DNA of 64,000 bases from RI-153 sp963721725 (GTDB taxonomy: Bacteria; Chloroflexota; Anaerolineae; Caldilineales; Caldilineaceae): contig CAVRLX010000033.1 of assembly GCA_963721725.1 (NCBI GenBank), positions 165,610 through 229,609 on the forward strand, written 5' to 3'. The notes beneath the pieces are model-generated. The model ran no database searches and was not told the origin of the DNA. It saw nothing but the letters and a program-made list of their open reading frames with translations. This document shows positions 29,259 through 38,922 of this stretch, piece by piece. The translations under genes and the position numbers were made by a program. Each line of letters opens with the position of its first letter. Position 1 is the stretch's first letter.

Positions 29259-30539
29259 TTACTTCGCTTGATATCGCTTCACCCGCAAATCACACTGCCG
29301 CGCATGGCCCTCAAAATTTTCCACTCGACAGAGGCGCGCGCCGATCTCGCCGATAGCGGCGCTGGCTTCGGGGGAGACCCGTTGATAAGTCACGGTTTTG
29401 ATGAACTTGCCCACCCACAGCCCGCCGGTATAGCGTGCAGCACGGCGCGTGGGTAGTGTGTGATTGGTGCCAATCACCTTGTCGCCATAGGCCACGTTGG
29501 TCTCTGGGCCGAGAAAGAGCGCGCCATAATTGTGCATGTTTTGCAGAAAATAATCGGGATTGCGCGTAAGCACCTGCACATGCTCCGAGGCGATGCGGTC
29601 GGCCTCAGTCACCAGTTCGGCCTCATTTTCCACAACGATGATCTGGCCGTAATCTTGCCAAGCTTTGCCCGCCACATCCGCCGTGGGCAGATCTTCCAAC
29701 TGGCGGCCAATTTCCACAACCGTAGCCTGGGCCAGCGCTTCGCTGGTGGTGATCAGAACCGCAGGCGAGGTGGGGCCGTGCTCAGCCTGCCCCAGCAGAT
29801 CGGTGGCGACCATCTCGGCGTCGGCGCTCTCGTCGGCGATGATCAGCGTCTCCGTGGGGCCAGCCAGCAGATCAATGCCCACCGTGCCGAAAAGCTGCCG
29901 CTTGGCCTCGGCCACATAGGCATTGCCGGGGCCAACCAGCATATCCACCGGCGCGATGCTTTCGGTGCCCAACGCCATGGCGGCCAACGCCTGCACCCCA
30001 CCCAGGATGTAAATTTCGTCGGCCCCGCCCAGGTGCATGGCGGCGATGGTGGCGGCGGGCATCTGTCCGTGAATGGGCGGCGTACACGCAATCACGCGCG
30101 CCACGCCCGCCACCCGCGCCGTGACAATACTCATGTGCGCCGAAGCCAACATGGGATAGCGCCCGCCGGGAACATAACAACCCACGCTGCCCACAGGGAT
30201 GTTCTTGTGGCCGAGGATGACGCCGGGCAGGGTTTCGACTTCCACATCTTGCAGGGCGGCGCGCTGCGCCGTGGCGAACTTACGAACCTGGGCCTGGGCA
30301 AAGGTGATGTCCTCGATGACTTGCGCGGGCAGGCTGCCAACCAGATCGTCGATCTGACCTTGCGATAGCCGAAACGAGTCGGGATTCCAGCCGTCAAAAC
30401 GCTGTGAAAGCTCGCGCACAGCGCCGTCTCCACCCTCGCGGATCTCGTCAAGGATGGTGGCGACGGTCTCTTGAACTTTCTTGTCGGCGGCGCGCGAATC
30501 GCCTTCGCTAATGCCGTGTTTCAAATAACGTGGGGGCAT
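29259..30539 (-). CDS. HisD-like dehydrogenase (histidinol dehydrogenase / sulfopropanediol dehydrogenase family)
   Basis: 426 aa, NAD- and zinc-dependent HisD fold: GSVGCYVPGGRYPMLASA, then DLLAGPTETLIIADESA, LGQAEHGPTSPAVLIT, EHVQVLTRNPD and GTNHTLPTRRAARYTGGLWVGKF. It has the catalytic Glu-His region, but relatives outside his operons (for example HpsN, which oxidises dihydroxypropanesulfonate) have the same fold. The histidine genes hisZ-hisG lie 18 kb away and this gene sits beside a GMC oxidoreductase, a cyclase and a sulfopyruvate-decarboxylase-like gene, so a catabolic role seems more likely than histidine synthesis. This is inference. Confidence 0.8.
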   Translation of the reverse strand: MPPRYLKHGISEGDSRAADKKVQETVATILDEIREGGDGAVRELSQRFDGWNPDSFRLSQGQIDDLVGSLPAQVIEDITFAQAQVRKFATAQRAALQDVEVETLPGVILGHKNIPVGSVGCYVPGGRYPMLASAHMSIVTARVAGVARVIACTPPIHGQMPAATIAAMHLGGADEIYILGGVQALAAMALGTESIAPVDMLVGPGNAYVAEAKRQLFGTVGIDLLAGPTETLIIADESADAEMVATDLLGQAEHGPTSPAVLITTSEALAQATVVEIGRQLEDLPTADVAGKAWQDYGQIIVVENEAELVTEADRIASEHVQVLTRNPDYFLQNMHNYGALFLGPETNVAYGDKVIGTNHTLPTRRAARYTGGLWVGKFIKTVTYQRVSPEASAAIGEIGARLCRVENFEGHARQCDLRVKRYQAK

Positions 30540-30587
30540 GAGTTTCTCCGTGAAATGGATAGAAATCGGTTGTGGGTCAACGACACA

Positions 30588-32832
30588 TCACCCCTGCCGC
30601 AACTCCCCAATCAGCGCATCTGCGGCGCGCAGGCAGAGCGCCCATAGCGTCAGCGTGGGGTTGACGCCGGGACAAGACGGGAAGGCCGCGCCACTGTAGA
30701 CGTACAGTCCCGGCGTGTCGTGGACCTGTAAATTGGGGTCGAGGACGGTCTGTGTGGGATCGTCGCCCATGCGACAGCCACCCAGATCGTGGCTGCTGCC
30801 CACGCCCGTAAAGCGCTGGCCGCGCCAGGTTTTCGTGGCGCCCATGCGGCGCAGAATCACCTCAGAGGTACTTTCCATCCAATCAGACTGACGCTGCTCG
30901 TTGGCGCGCATGTCATAGGTGATGCGCACCACAGGCAGGCCCAGCCCGCTGCGATCACGGTGAACGGGGTCGAGATCCAAAAAGTTGCTGGCATAGGGCA
31001 GTGTATCGGGCTGGATGCGCACCACGCCCAAATGTTGCCAGTTGCGGATGTGCGCCTTGTAGGCTGCGCCCCAGGTGGGCAGATCCGGCGGCAGGGCCTC
31101 GCGGCTGATCTGAATCGGCAAAAACTGATTCTCGGAGCTAAGCGTGGCCCCGCCAATGAAACCGTGCTGCACCGAGTCGAAACCATCGGCCACAAAGTCA
31201 TCAAGAATAATGCTCTGGGCGGCGGGTCCGGTGTGGCGATTAAAGACCGTGTCGGGGAAAAGACCGTCCACGTGGGCAAACATTTTGCTCATAAAGTGCC
31301 GCCCCACCTGCCCCAGGTTGTTACCCAGCCCTTGCGCATGTTTGGCATCGCCAGAGAGCAACAACAGGCGCACGTTCTCAAAGGTATAGCTGCACAGGAT
31401 CACTGTGCGCGCATGTTGTGTGTGGCGCTGACCGTTGGGGTCACTGTACTCGACGCCGTTGGCGTGGCCGTCGCTGTCTGTGACGACGCGCAGCACGCGG
31501 CAGCCAGTGCGTAGATCAAGATTGCCCGTCGCCAGCGCCCGCGGCACTTCGGTCATGCCGGGATGCCATTTGGCGCCGTCCAGTGTGCCGAAGCCGTTGT
31601 TCCAGCCCGTGTAGCCTGTGGCGGGGCGACCGTCATAGGGCACGCTGTTCACGCCCACCGGCACGGGATAGGGATGCAGCCCCATCTCGCGTACGGCTTG
31701 GCTGAAGATCTCGCCCATGCGGAAGGGGCGCAGCGGCGGCATAGGAAAGCCCGCACGCCGCGGAATAAACGGGTTGCCGTCGTCGCTACCGGCAATGCCC
31801 ACCAGCCGTTCAAGATGTTCATAGTAGGGTTCCAGATCGGCGTAGCGCACCGGCCAATCGGCCAGCGTGCAATCGGCGGGCAGGGCGTCTTTGCCCCAGC
31901 GTTCGTGAACACGACTGAGGGCGCTGAAATGGTGCGGGTGAAAGCGGCGCAACCACGCGCCATAGTGGATCACCGAGCCGCCCACGCTATTCATCATGCG
32001 GCCCAGCGAAAAGGTGGCCTCGACGGTGGGATCACCGTCGTTGCGCCGCCAGCGTGGGATCTCGGCCAGGAATTTCGGCCCCATGTCGGCGCGGCAAGAG
32101 TAGCTGTGGCCTAGTTCGTCGGGGCGGAAATCGCGCTGTGTGCGATAGGGGCCAGCTTCCAGCGCCACCACTTTTAGCCCGGCCTCGCACAACACCGGCG
32201 CAATCACACCGCCCACGCCACCCAGCCCCACCAAAATCACGTCGGCTTCGGCGGCAGGCGGGGCCACACTGCGCTGTGGGTCATAGCCGGGGATGCGGGC
32301 AGGCGGGGCGGCGCTGTGCAGCGAGAAGCCCAGGTCCGCCATGGATTGGATACGCCCGCCTTTGGTCACCGGCTCCGGGGTCAGGTTCTCCGCGGCGCTG
32401 TTCTCCATCCAGATGCCGGGATAGCCCAGCAGCCGCCAGCCTGATTTGTCACGGTTGCCACCGTAGAGCGGATCGGCGAAGAGACCTTCTTGCACGTGGG
32501 CGCGCGCTATCTCAAAGAAGAGCGGTTGCGGCGGCGTGTGAAAGTCGGGCAATTCGCCCCGCTCCAGCCCACGGATCAGATCATCCTGGGCTGCGGCGGG
32601 GCAGTCGGCAAAGGCCGCGCCGTGGAGCGTATGGGCGGCCCGATCCAGCGCGGCCAGCCCCAGCCGATAGGGTTCGCGCGAGATCGCGGCAAGCCCCGGC
32701 CAGCGCCCCATCCACATAGGCCAGCACGCCGACCTCGGTTGCGCCCGGCGTTTCGGCATCGGCGGGGAAGATGCGTTCAAAGAGCGCGGCCGCCGTGCGC
32801 GCTTCAAGTTCCGAAAAGTTGAGATGGCTCAT
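30588..32832 (-). CDS. GMC oxidoreductase with N-terminal gluconate-2-dehydrogenase-subunit-3-like domain (frame break near 32,700)
   Basis: Starts at the ATG at 32,832 (SHLNFSELEARTAAALFERIFP, typical of gluconate 2-dehydrogenase subunit 3); similarity shifts frame near 32,700. The catalytic part begins at about 32,270 with the FAD motif VILVGLGGVGGVIAPVLCEAGLKVVALEAG and ends with the GMC C-terminal VGSSHDLGGCRMG and GLYVYSGAAFPSCPGVNPTLT, including the active-site His/Asn region. In most bacteria the two domains are separate genes; here they are one polypeptide of about 748 aa. Probably oxidises a polyol or sugar alcohol, passing electrons to the membrane. No Tat signal seen at the start. 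Confidence 0.85.
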
Positions 32833-32886
32833 GGGGTTCGTCCTATTCTGGAGAGACAGCGCTGATGCACAGAGTACACGGCTGGC

Positions 32887-33516
32887 TTATGGCCGCTGCT
32901 CAATAAGATGTAAAAAGGCGTCGGGGGAGAGGCCGGGCTGGCGGTGATGATGATAGTCGAGTTTGACGTCGCACAGGGCTTCGTACAAGGTTTCACGCGT
33001 ACTGATCAAGTACGGATAGCAGCGGGCCAGGGTTTCGGTGGGCGATTCGCCGGGGAGGGGCTGATAGCGGCCTTGCCAGATCACAGGCCGCGGCGCGGCG
33101 GTGTAGGCCCGCAACATCTGGGCGTGAACTTGCGCGGAGACGGCAAAATAGACCACGACGAGATGTTGACGCAGCGCGGCCAGCAGCGCCGCGGGCATAT
33201 AGACGGCGCTGCCGGTCATGTCCACCACAAAGCGCCGACGGTTACTATCGGGGTGGGCCAGCAGTTCGGCGATCTCGGTCATGACAGCGCGCTCGTGGGC
33301 CAGATAGGTTTCCTCGCGTGCCCGGTAGCCATCCTCATAGGGCAGCCCCATCCAATCGCCCACATCGTTGAGCGTGAGCAACGGCTGCCCCAATTCGACA
33401 CGCAGCCGCGCCGCAATCAGATCATCGCAGTGCAGCACCGTGAAGCCAGCGTCGGCCAATTGCGCGCCCCAATAGCTCTTGCCCGCGCCTGACATGCCGA
33501 TGAAGCCGAGGTGCAT
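32887..33516 (-). CDS. Small P-loop kinase-like protein
   Basis: 209 aa. Walker A GMSGAGKSYWG starts at residue 7 and a shikimate-kinase-like DDLIAARL follows. FVVDMTGS after a beta strand may be Walker B. It resembles adenylate/shikimate-type kinases but has no clear substrate motif. Three bases separate it from the cyclase gene upstream, so both are probably cotranscribed. Confidence 0.72.
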   Translation of the reverse strand: MHLGFIGMSGAGKSYWGAQLADAGFTVLHCDDLIAARLRVELGQPLLTLNDVGDWMGLPYEDGYRAREETYLAHERAVMTEIAELLAHPDSNRRRFVVDMTGSAVYMPAALLAALRQHLVVVYFAVSAQVHAQMLRAYTAAPRPVIWQGRYQPLPGESPTETLARCYPYLISTRETLYEALCDVKLDYHHHRQPGLSPDAFLHLIEQRP

Positions 33517-33519
33517 GGA

Positions 33520-34305
33520 TTACCTCGCCACTAGTGCCAGCACGCGCACAGGACTGCCTGATCCTTCGACAATTTTAAGCGGGGCCGCAATCACCACCGC
33601 CCCCATCGGCGGCAGCAGATCCAGATTGGCAAGGCTGGCCAGGCCAAAGCGCCCGGAGCCTTGCATAATGTTGTGGGCGGGGAAGGGCGGATCAAAGGTG
33701 GCGGCCTGTCCGGCGTCGGTGCCCACAGTCTCCACGCCCACGCCCAACACACCACGCTCAACCAGCAGCCGCAGCGCAGCGGGGGTGAATCCCGGCGAAT
33801 GTGCGCCATCCTCACGAGCGTTGAGGAAGGCATCGCTGCCCTGGCGTTTGCTCCAATCGGTGCGCAACAGCAACCACGCCCCCGCCGGGATCAAGCCGTG
33901 ATCGGCTTCCCAGGCTTCAATGTCCTCCACGGTGAGCACATAATCTTCGTTTTCAGACACCTTGGCGCTGACATCAATCACACAGGCCGCGCCCACAAAG
34001 CGCTGGGCCGGGATGGTGTCTGTGGTGTTTTGGGGCAGATCTTTGCCCGTGATCCAATGCGCGGGGGCGTCAAAGTGGGTTCCCGTATGTTCGCCCAGGG
34101 TGATGGTGTTCCAATACCACGCGGGGCCGGCGTCGTTATAGCGCGAGATTTGCTCCACGCTCAGCCCCGGTGACGGCGCAAAGATCGGCGGCAGATCGAT
34201 GACCGGCGTCTCTGGCGAGAGCGGCTGGGACAGATCAATGACATCAATCGCGCCGGTCTCCAGCGCGTTGACCAGTTGGGAAAGCAGCGAAGGAGCGTCT
34301 GTCAT
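33520..34305 (-). CDS. Cyclase-family (kynurenine-formamidase-like) metal hydrolase
   Basis: 261 aa. The metal-binding motif HxGTHxDxPxH is present as EHTGTHFDAPAHW, preceded by IDLSQPLSPETPVI. The family contains kynurenine formamidase, isatin hydrolase and polyketide-like cyclases, and needs Mn or Zn. Substrate is unknown. ATG at 34,305; the open frame upstream is spacer. Part of the minus-strand group with the kinase and the TPP enzyme. Confidence 0.86.
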   Translation of the reverse strand: MTDAPSLLSQLVNALETGAIDVIDLSQPLSPETPVIDLPPIFAPSPGLSVEQISRYNDAGPAWYWNTITLGEHTGTHFDAPAHWITGKDLPQNTTDTIPAQRFVGAACVIDVSAKVSENEDYVLTVEDIEAWEADHGLIPAGAWLLLRTDWSKRQGSDAFLNAREDGAHSPGFTPAALRLLVERGVLGVGVETVGTDAGQAATFDPPFPAHNIMQGSGRFGLASLANLDLLPPMGAVVIAAPLKIVEGSGSPVRVLALVAR

Positions 34306-34384
34306 GGGGTTGTCCTTGGGGTGCAAGTTTTGAAAGAAGAGATAGGTTCTGGCGTGTTGCGTGTCGCAGAATACGCAAGACGTT

Positions 34385-34960
34385 TCACGCATTACGTTTT
34401 TCACGAATATGGCGCTCAAAGCGAAACGCGTTTTCCGGTAATTTCAAATCCATGCCGTAATGATCCGGGCCGACAGCGTCCACGCGGGCATGGATCAGGC
34501 TGAGATCGTCGCGCTCAAAGGCATCGGCGGCGGCTTCGACAAAGTCATACAGGGTGCTGACTGAGGCCACGTGGGGAATGCCCGCGCCCTCGGCGATCCT
34601 GCCCAGGTGGGTGATGCCAGCGGTGGTGTGCGAGGCAAAGCCGCCTGTGGAGAGCAGGCTGCCGTTGTCGAAAACAATATGGATAAAGTTGCGCGGGCGA
34701 TAGCGGGCCAGCGTGGTGAGCGTGCCCAGGTTCATGAGCAGCGAGCCGTCGCCGTCCAGCACGACGATCTTCTCGTGAGGCAAGTTCAGCGCCAGCCCCA
34801 GCCCAATCGACGAGGCCAGCCCCATGGCGTGCTGCAAATAAAAGAAGTTCTCACAGTGGCCCAGGTCATAGAGTTCCTGGGCACACGCGCCCATAATCGT
34901 CACCACCAGTTTGTCGCCCAGTTCGGGGTAGAGCGCTTTGATACAGTCGGATCGTTTCAT
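34385..34960 (-). CDS. TPP-binding decarboxylase subunit (sulfopyruvate/phosphonopyruvate decarboxylase beta-like)
   Basis: 191 aa: only the TPP-binding domain, with VVLDGDGSLLMNLGTLTTLA as the GDG...N TPP/Mg motif and YLQHAMGLASSIGLGLAL before it. In two-subunit enzymes such as ComDE the other half (pyrimidine-binding domain) is a separate alpha subunit; none is present next to it, so the partner must lie elsewhere or be lost. Likely acts on a 3-carbon 2-oxoacid. Proximity to a HisD-like dehydrogenase suggests sulfonate metabolism, a weak inference. Confidence 0.75.
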   Translation of the reverse strand: MKRSDCIKALYPELGDKLVVTIMGACAQELYDLGHCENFFYLQHAMGLASSIGLGLALNLPHEKIVVLDGDGSLLMNLGTLTTLARYRPRNFIHIVFDNGSLLSTGGFASHTTAGITHLGRIAEGAGIPHVASVSTLYDFVEAAADAFERDDLSLIHARVDAVGPDHYGMDLKLPENAFRFERHIREKRNA

Positions 34961-35050
34961 GGTTTCCTCGGAAAATTACACAGAGCAGAGAGGAGAAATT
35001 TACCGCAAAGGCGCGAAGGACGCAAAGGGAGAAAAGGTAAAGCGGGCGAG

Positions 35051-35114
35051 CATTCCGGGAATGGAGCATACGACCGCTCTGTACACAGTCCGCTTGTGCT
35101 CCATTCCCGGAATG
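35051..35114. repeat. 64-bp palindromic element
   Basis: Perfect 18-bp arms starting CATTCCGGGAATGGAGCA with a 28-base loop, in the spacer upstream of the toxin-antitoxin pair. The spacer 34,961-35,235 holds otherwise only GCAAAGGCGCGAAGG-type words. Same length as the unrelated palindrome at 8,378. Confidence 0.75.
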
Positions 35115-35235
35115 TCGACGTCTTACCCTTTTGAGATGCACCCTGTTCTAATCTGCGCTTTGCGGTCTGTACGCCTTTGCGGTAAATTTACCCAATGACT
35201 GTTCTGTTACGCACTCATTTTAGGAGGTATCATTT

Positions 35236-35481
35236 ATGGTGACCCTTACACTAGACGATGAACAGGTGTTGGATCTAGTACGCCAATTGCCCGACGAGCG
35301 CCGCTCCTGGCTTTTACAGCAACTGATGCAAGAAGAGTGGCCTGTCTGGATCGGTCTCTCCATCTACGCAAGCGAACGCGCTAAACCTATTGCCACCAAT
35401 CGTGGGCTGGATTGGGATAGATTAACAGAAAAAGAGCGGGAAGATTTGATTGACACGCTCCTTCATGAGCCAGATGTATGA
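35236..35481 (+). CDS. Small antitoxin-like protein
   Basis: 81 aa, start ATG preceded by AGGAGG. It opens with VTLTLDDEQVLDLVRQLPDERR, a beta strand followed by helices, as in antitoxins paired with PIN toxins. The stop codon overlaps the start of the PIN gene (ATGA), so translation is coupled. I do not recognise a named family; the role is from position. Confidence 0.75.
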   Translation: MVTLTLDDEQVLDLVRQLPDERRSWLLQQLMQEEWPVWIGLSIYASERAKPIATNRGLDWDRLTEKEREDLIDTLLHEPDV

Positions 35482-35885
35482 TCACGCGTGTGGTGTTTGA
35501 CACGAATATCCTTATCTCAGCCCTACTTTCTCTCACCGGTGCGCCGTTTCGCTGTGTGGCGCTGGCACGTGCAGGAATCATTCAGTCAATTACATGTGCA
35601 CAGATTCTTGATGAGTTCGCCGAAAAGTTACAAACCAAATTTGCCTTTCGTGAAGATCGTGCTTGGCAAGCCACCGAAGAGATCCGCGCCATCTCCCAGT
35701 TTGTAACTGCTCCGGGTACGCTCCGTATCGTCTCTGACGATCCCGATGATGATGTGGTCATTGAATGCGCGCTGGTCGGTGAAGCGTCTATCGTCATCAG
35801 CGGCGATAAACATCTGCGTGCTATGAAACAGTACAAAGATGTTCAAATTCTCACCGCCAGCGAATTTCTCCTGTTGCGCTCCTAA
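35478..35885 (+). CDS. PIN-domain toxin (putative toxin-antitoxin component, COG1569 type)
   Basis: 135 aa. PIN nuclease residues: D9 in VVFDTNILISALL, an acidic residue in CAQILDEFAEKL, and the DDPDDDVVIECAL and VISGDKHL segments. Predicted to cleave RNA; inhibited by the 81-aa partner. Convergent with the Hsp70-family gene, with two bases between stops. Confidence 0.88.
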   Translation: MITRVVFDTNILISALLSLTGAPFRCVALARAGIIQSITCAQILDEFAEKLQTKFAFREDRAWQATEEIRAISQFVTAPGTLRIVSDDPDDDVVIECALVGEASIVISGDKHLRAMKQYKDVQILTASEFLLLRS

Positions 35886-35887
35886 AC

Positions 35888-38724
35888 TCACTGCCTCTGC
35901 GTGCTCTCCGCTGTGCTCTCTGTGGTTTGAAAGAGCACCAACCCGGTGGGCAGCGCTTCGCCAAAGACCCAGCTTTCCTCGGCTTCGCTGAGGGTGGCGG
36001 CGGGATCGGTCAAAATTTCCAAAAAGCGCTCCGGTTTACGCATTTCGCCCAGCCAACGGGCAACCTCGGCGCGCACGGCTTCGGGCAGATCCCGCGTGCG
36101 ATCCCCGGTGCGGCGGGCCAGCAAGACCAACGCCGTGGCCGTGGTGGTGTTGTGATCCAGTTTGCGTTTGAGCAATTTCGTCACCCAGGTTGCCACCTCC
36201 TCGGCGGGGAGAGTGCGATCCAGCGGGCCGTAGACGGGCGTGCGCGCACCCAGGCGGCTCAGCGCCCACAGCAGCTTGGCGTCGGGAGAATCGCCCATTT
36301 CGCCCAACAGTTGCCGACCCAGACCGAGTTTTTCGGCCACGGGCAGCCGCTCAAAGTTCGCCAGCGCCATCCAGATCTCCTGGGTTTCGGCGTTGCTAAT
36401 GTGTTTGGGAAAGTTGTTTTTGGGCGCTTTGCGCTGGTTGGCGGGCTGCAAATAGAGACGTAACTGATGGTACATCTGCGCCTGTTGACCAGCCGAAAGA
36501 CCACCCGCCACGCGTCGCCACAGGATCCACCACTCGTGACGGGCGTTGGCATCACGCGGATGGTCCAGCCCACTAAAGTGTAGCCGCCACAGTTGCTTGA
36601 TGCGCCACTCGTCCACCGGATCACCATAGCCGGGGCGCAGGCAGAAGCCCAGCAGGTTGAGCCAGCGCGCCTCGTGGGCGGCGGAACGGGCGCGCCCGTC
36701 GGTCCCTTCGATAAAAGTGTCGGCCAGTTGGCGGATCAGCGAGGTGGGCCAGCGATCTTTGGCAATGCCGGTGGCGGTTTCAATGCGCTCGCGCAACGAG
36801 CCGGGATCTGCGTCCCCGGCATAGGTGGCGGTGACCTCGGCCTGGGCCGCTTCGATCAGCCCGTGGTCGAGGATCTCGCCGGGCTGCGCTTCCACGCCGT
36901 CGGCGCTGCTACGCAGATCAAAGGCCAACTGCCAGCGGTGATCGCTTTCCACAGCATGGAGCCAGAGGGCCAGCGTGCCAATCTCGCTGAGATGCACGCC
37001 GATGCGCACGGGGATCTTGCCCACCGCGCCCTTGCCATAGCGCAACACCGTGCGGATGGGCGGCAATTCGCTGATCTCGTCGGGCGGCAATTTCACCACT
37101 TCGCCCAATCCGTCGCCCAGGCGGGTGCTGGAGCTAAAGAGGCGGAAGCTGACCGGTTGGTTGGTGAGCAACTGAAACGTAGGCTGCGCCAGTTCGGTTT
37201 CAAAGCCCTCTTCGGTGCCCCGCGGAATCAGGCAGACGGCGGTTTCCGTGCCTCCCTCTGCCGAGACGCCCACGTAATAGGCGCGCGGGCTGCCGCTGCC
37301 CACGCGCACGCCTTCGCCCAGGCGCACCCGGCCATAATAGGCCGCGCCCAGGGCCACGGCTAACTCCAAATTAGGCGATTCAAGTTCGGTGGGTTGCCAG
37401 TTTGGGCCAGCCTCGGCGGCGAACCACTCGCCCACCACGGCCAGAATGCGTTGACGGATGGCCGCCGGGATCAGCGTGCCGCCGTTGAAAAGCACAAAAT
37501 CGGGATAGACCGCGGCGCGTCCGGTCTCGCCGCGCAAGAAATCGGCATAGCGCGCCCAAAACGCCGCCAGGTGGCGGGTGATGGCCGGGTCTTGCACATA
37601 GGGCAGACCCAACTCGGTGAGACCACGGCGGCGCGCGGCCTGGGGGGCGGCGTCGGGCGGCACATGGGGAAAGAAGCCATCGACGATAAGCTGGGCCACG
37701 GTGGCGCCGCTGAGTTTGCCGCTGCGTGTGCCGCCGATGAGGCCACCGCCTACGCCCACCAGCGTAATGGTGACCTCTTCGGCGGGGTGGGCCAGCAAGC
37801 GCTCTTTGGCCCGGCGACATTGATAGACCAGCCCTTGCCAGCGTCCGCTGTCCAGTTTGCCCGCCTCGCCCATGAGTTGGATCTCCATGTGGCGGGCCAG
37901 GGTGATGTCCATGTTGTCGCCGCCCAAGAGCAGATGATCGCCCACGGCCAACCGATCAAAACGCAGGCCCGCTTCGCCCTGGCGCACGCCCAACACGGAA
38001 AAATCGGCGGTGCCGCCGCCCACATCACAGACCAGGATCGTCTGACCGTCGGCCATGCCCTGCTGCCAGGTGGCTTCGTGGGCGGCCAGCCAGGCATAGA
38101 AGGCCGCCAGTGGTTCCTCCAACAGCACCACACGGCGCATACCCGCGGCGTGGGCCGCTTGCACGGTAAGTTCGCGCGCCACTTCGTCAAACGAGGCGGG
38201 CACGGTGAGGACGATGAGTTGCTCCTGCAGGCGGCTTTCGTCGGTTGTGCCTAAGGTGTGATTCCACGCCTCCAGCAGGTGACCGAGATAGCGGCGGCTG
38301 GCCTCCACCGGCGAGACGCGCCCACGTCCTCTTTGGCGCCCCAGGGCAGAATGGGCGCGCCGCGGTCGACGCCGCCGTGGGCCAGCCACGATTTGGCCGA
38401 GGCCACCAGCCGACCGGGGACGCGTGCGCCCTGTTCGCGGGCAAACTCGCCCACGCTGAAGGGGCGATCCGCAGCCCAGGGCAGGGCTGTGGCCCCGGCG
38501 GGCAGATCATAGCCGCCGGGCAGGTAGAGAAACGAGGGCAGCAGCGGGCGCGGGGCGACTTCCCCAGCAGCCACGCTCTGGGCCACCGGGAAAAGCTGAA
38601 TGGCCCGCGCCGTGTCGGCCAAATCCACATAGGCCAGGGCCGAGTTGGTTGTGCCCAGGTCGATGCCGATGACGGTGGGGTGATCGAGAGATTGGGAGAT
38701 TGGGAGATCGGGAGATTGGGTCAT
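35888..38724 (-). CDS. Hsp70-family (DnaK-like) chaperone with long C-terminal region (frame break near 38,310)
   Basis: About 945 aa. The ATPase domain is clear: GIDLGTTNSALAY, DVGGGTADFSVLG, LGGDNMDITLARHM and LVYQCRRAKERLL. After it, the C-terminal half (from about residue 480) is not the DnaK substrate domain but helical, resembling DUF3731-type Hsp70 homologues that lack the usual lid. Similarity shifts frame near 38,310. Its first 12 codons, ahead of the conserved core, are made of spacer words (CCCGATCTCCC), so the true start could be a GTG a little later. It lies 3.4 kb before the gas vesicle locus on the other strand. Confidence 0.82.
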
Positions 38725-38922
38725 GGGTAAATGGTGAATGGTGAATGGTGAATGGTGAGGGGGCCTCTGCCTCCCCTCTCCCCGGTGGACAGGCGAGCCG
38801 ATGCCCTGGCTGACCGTCAACTGCCCACGGGAGCACACCATCTCCACAGCGGGGAGAGGGGCCGGGGGGTGAGGGGCTGCTGCCACATTGTAGGGGATGG
38901 GCGGGGATGGGGCAAGTTAATG

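Noticed and set aside
29259..30539. Calling the HisD-like gene a normal part of histidine synthesis
   Set aside because: It is far from hisZ-hisG and sits with catabolic-type genes; HisD-like dehydrogenases of other substrates share the fold.
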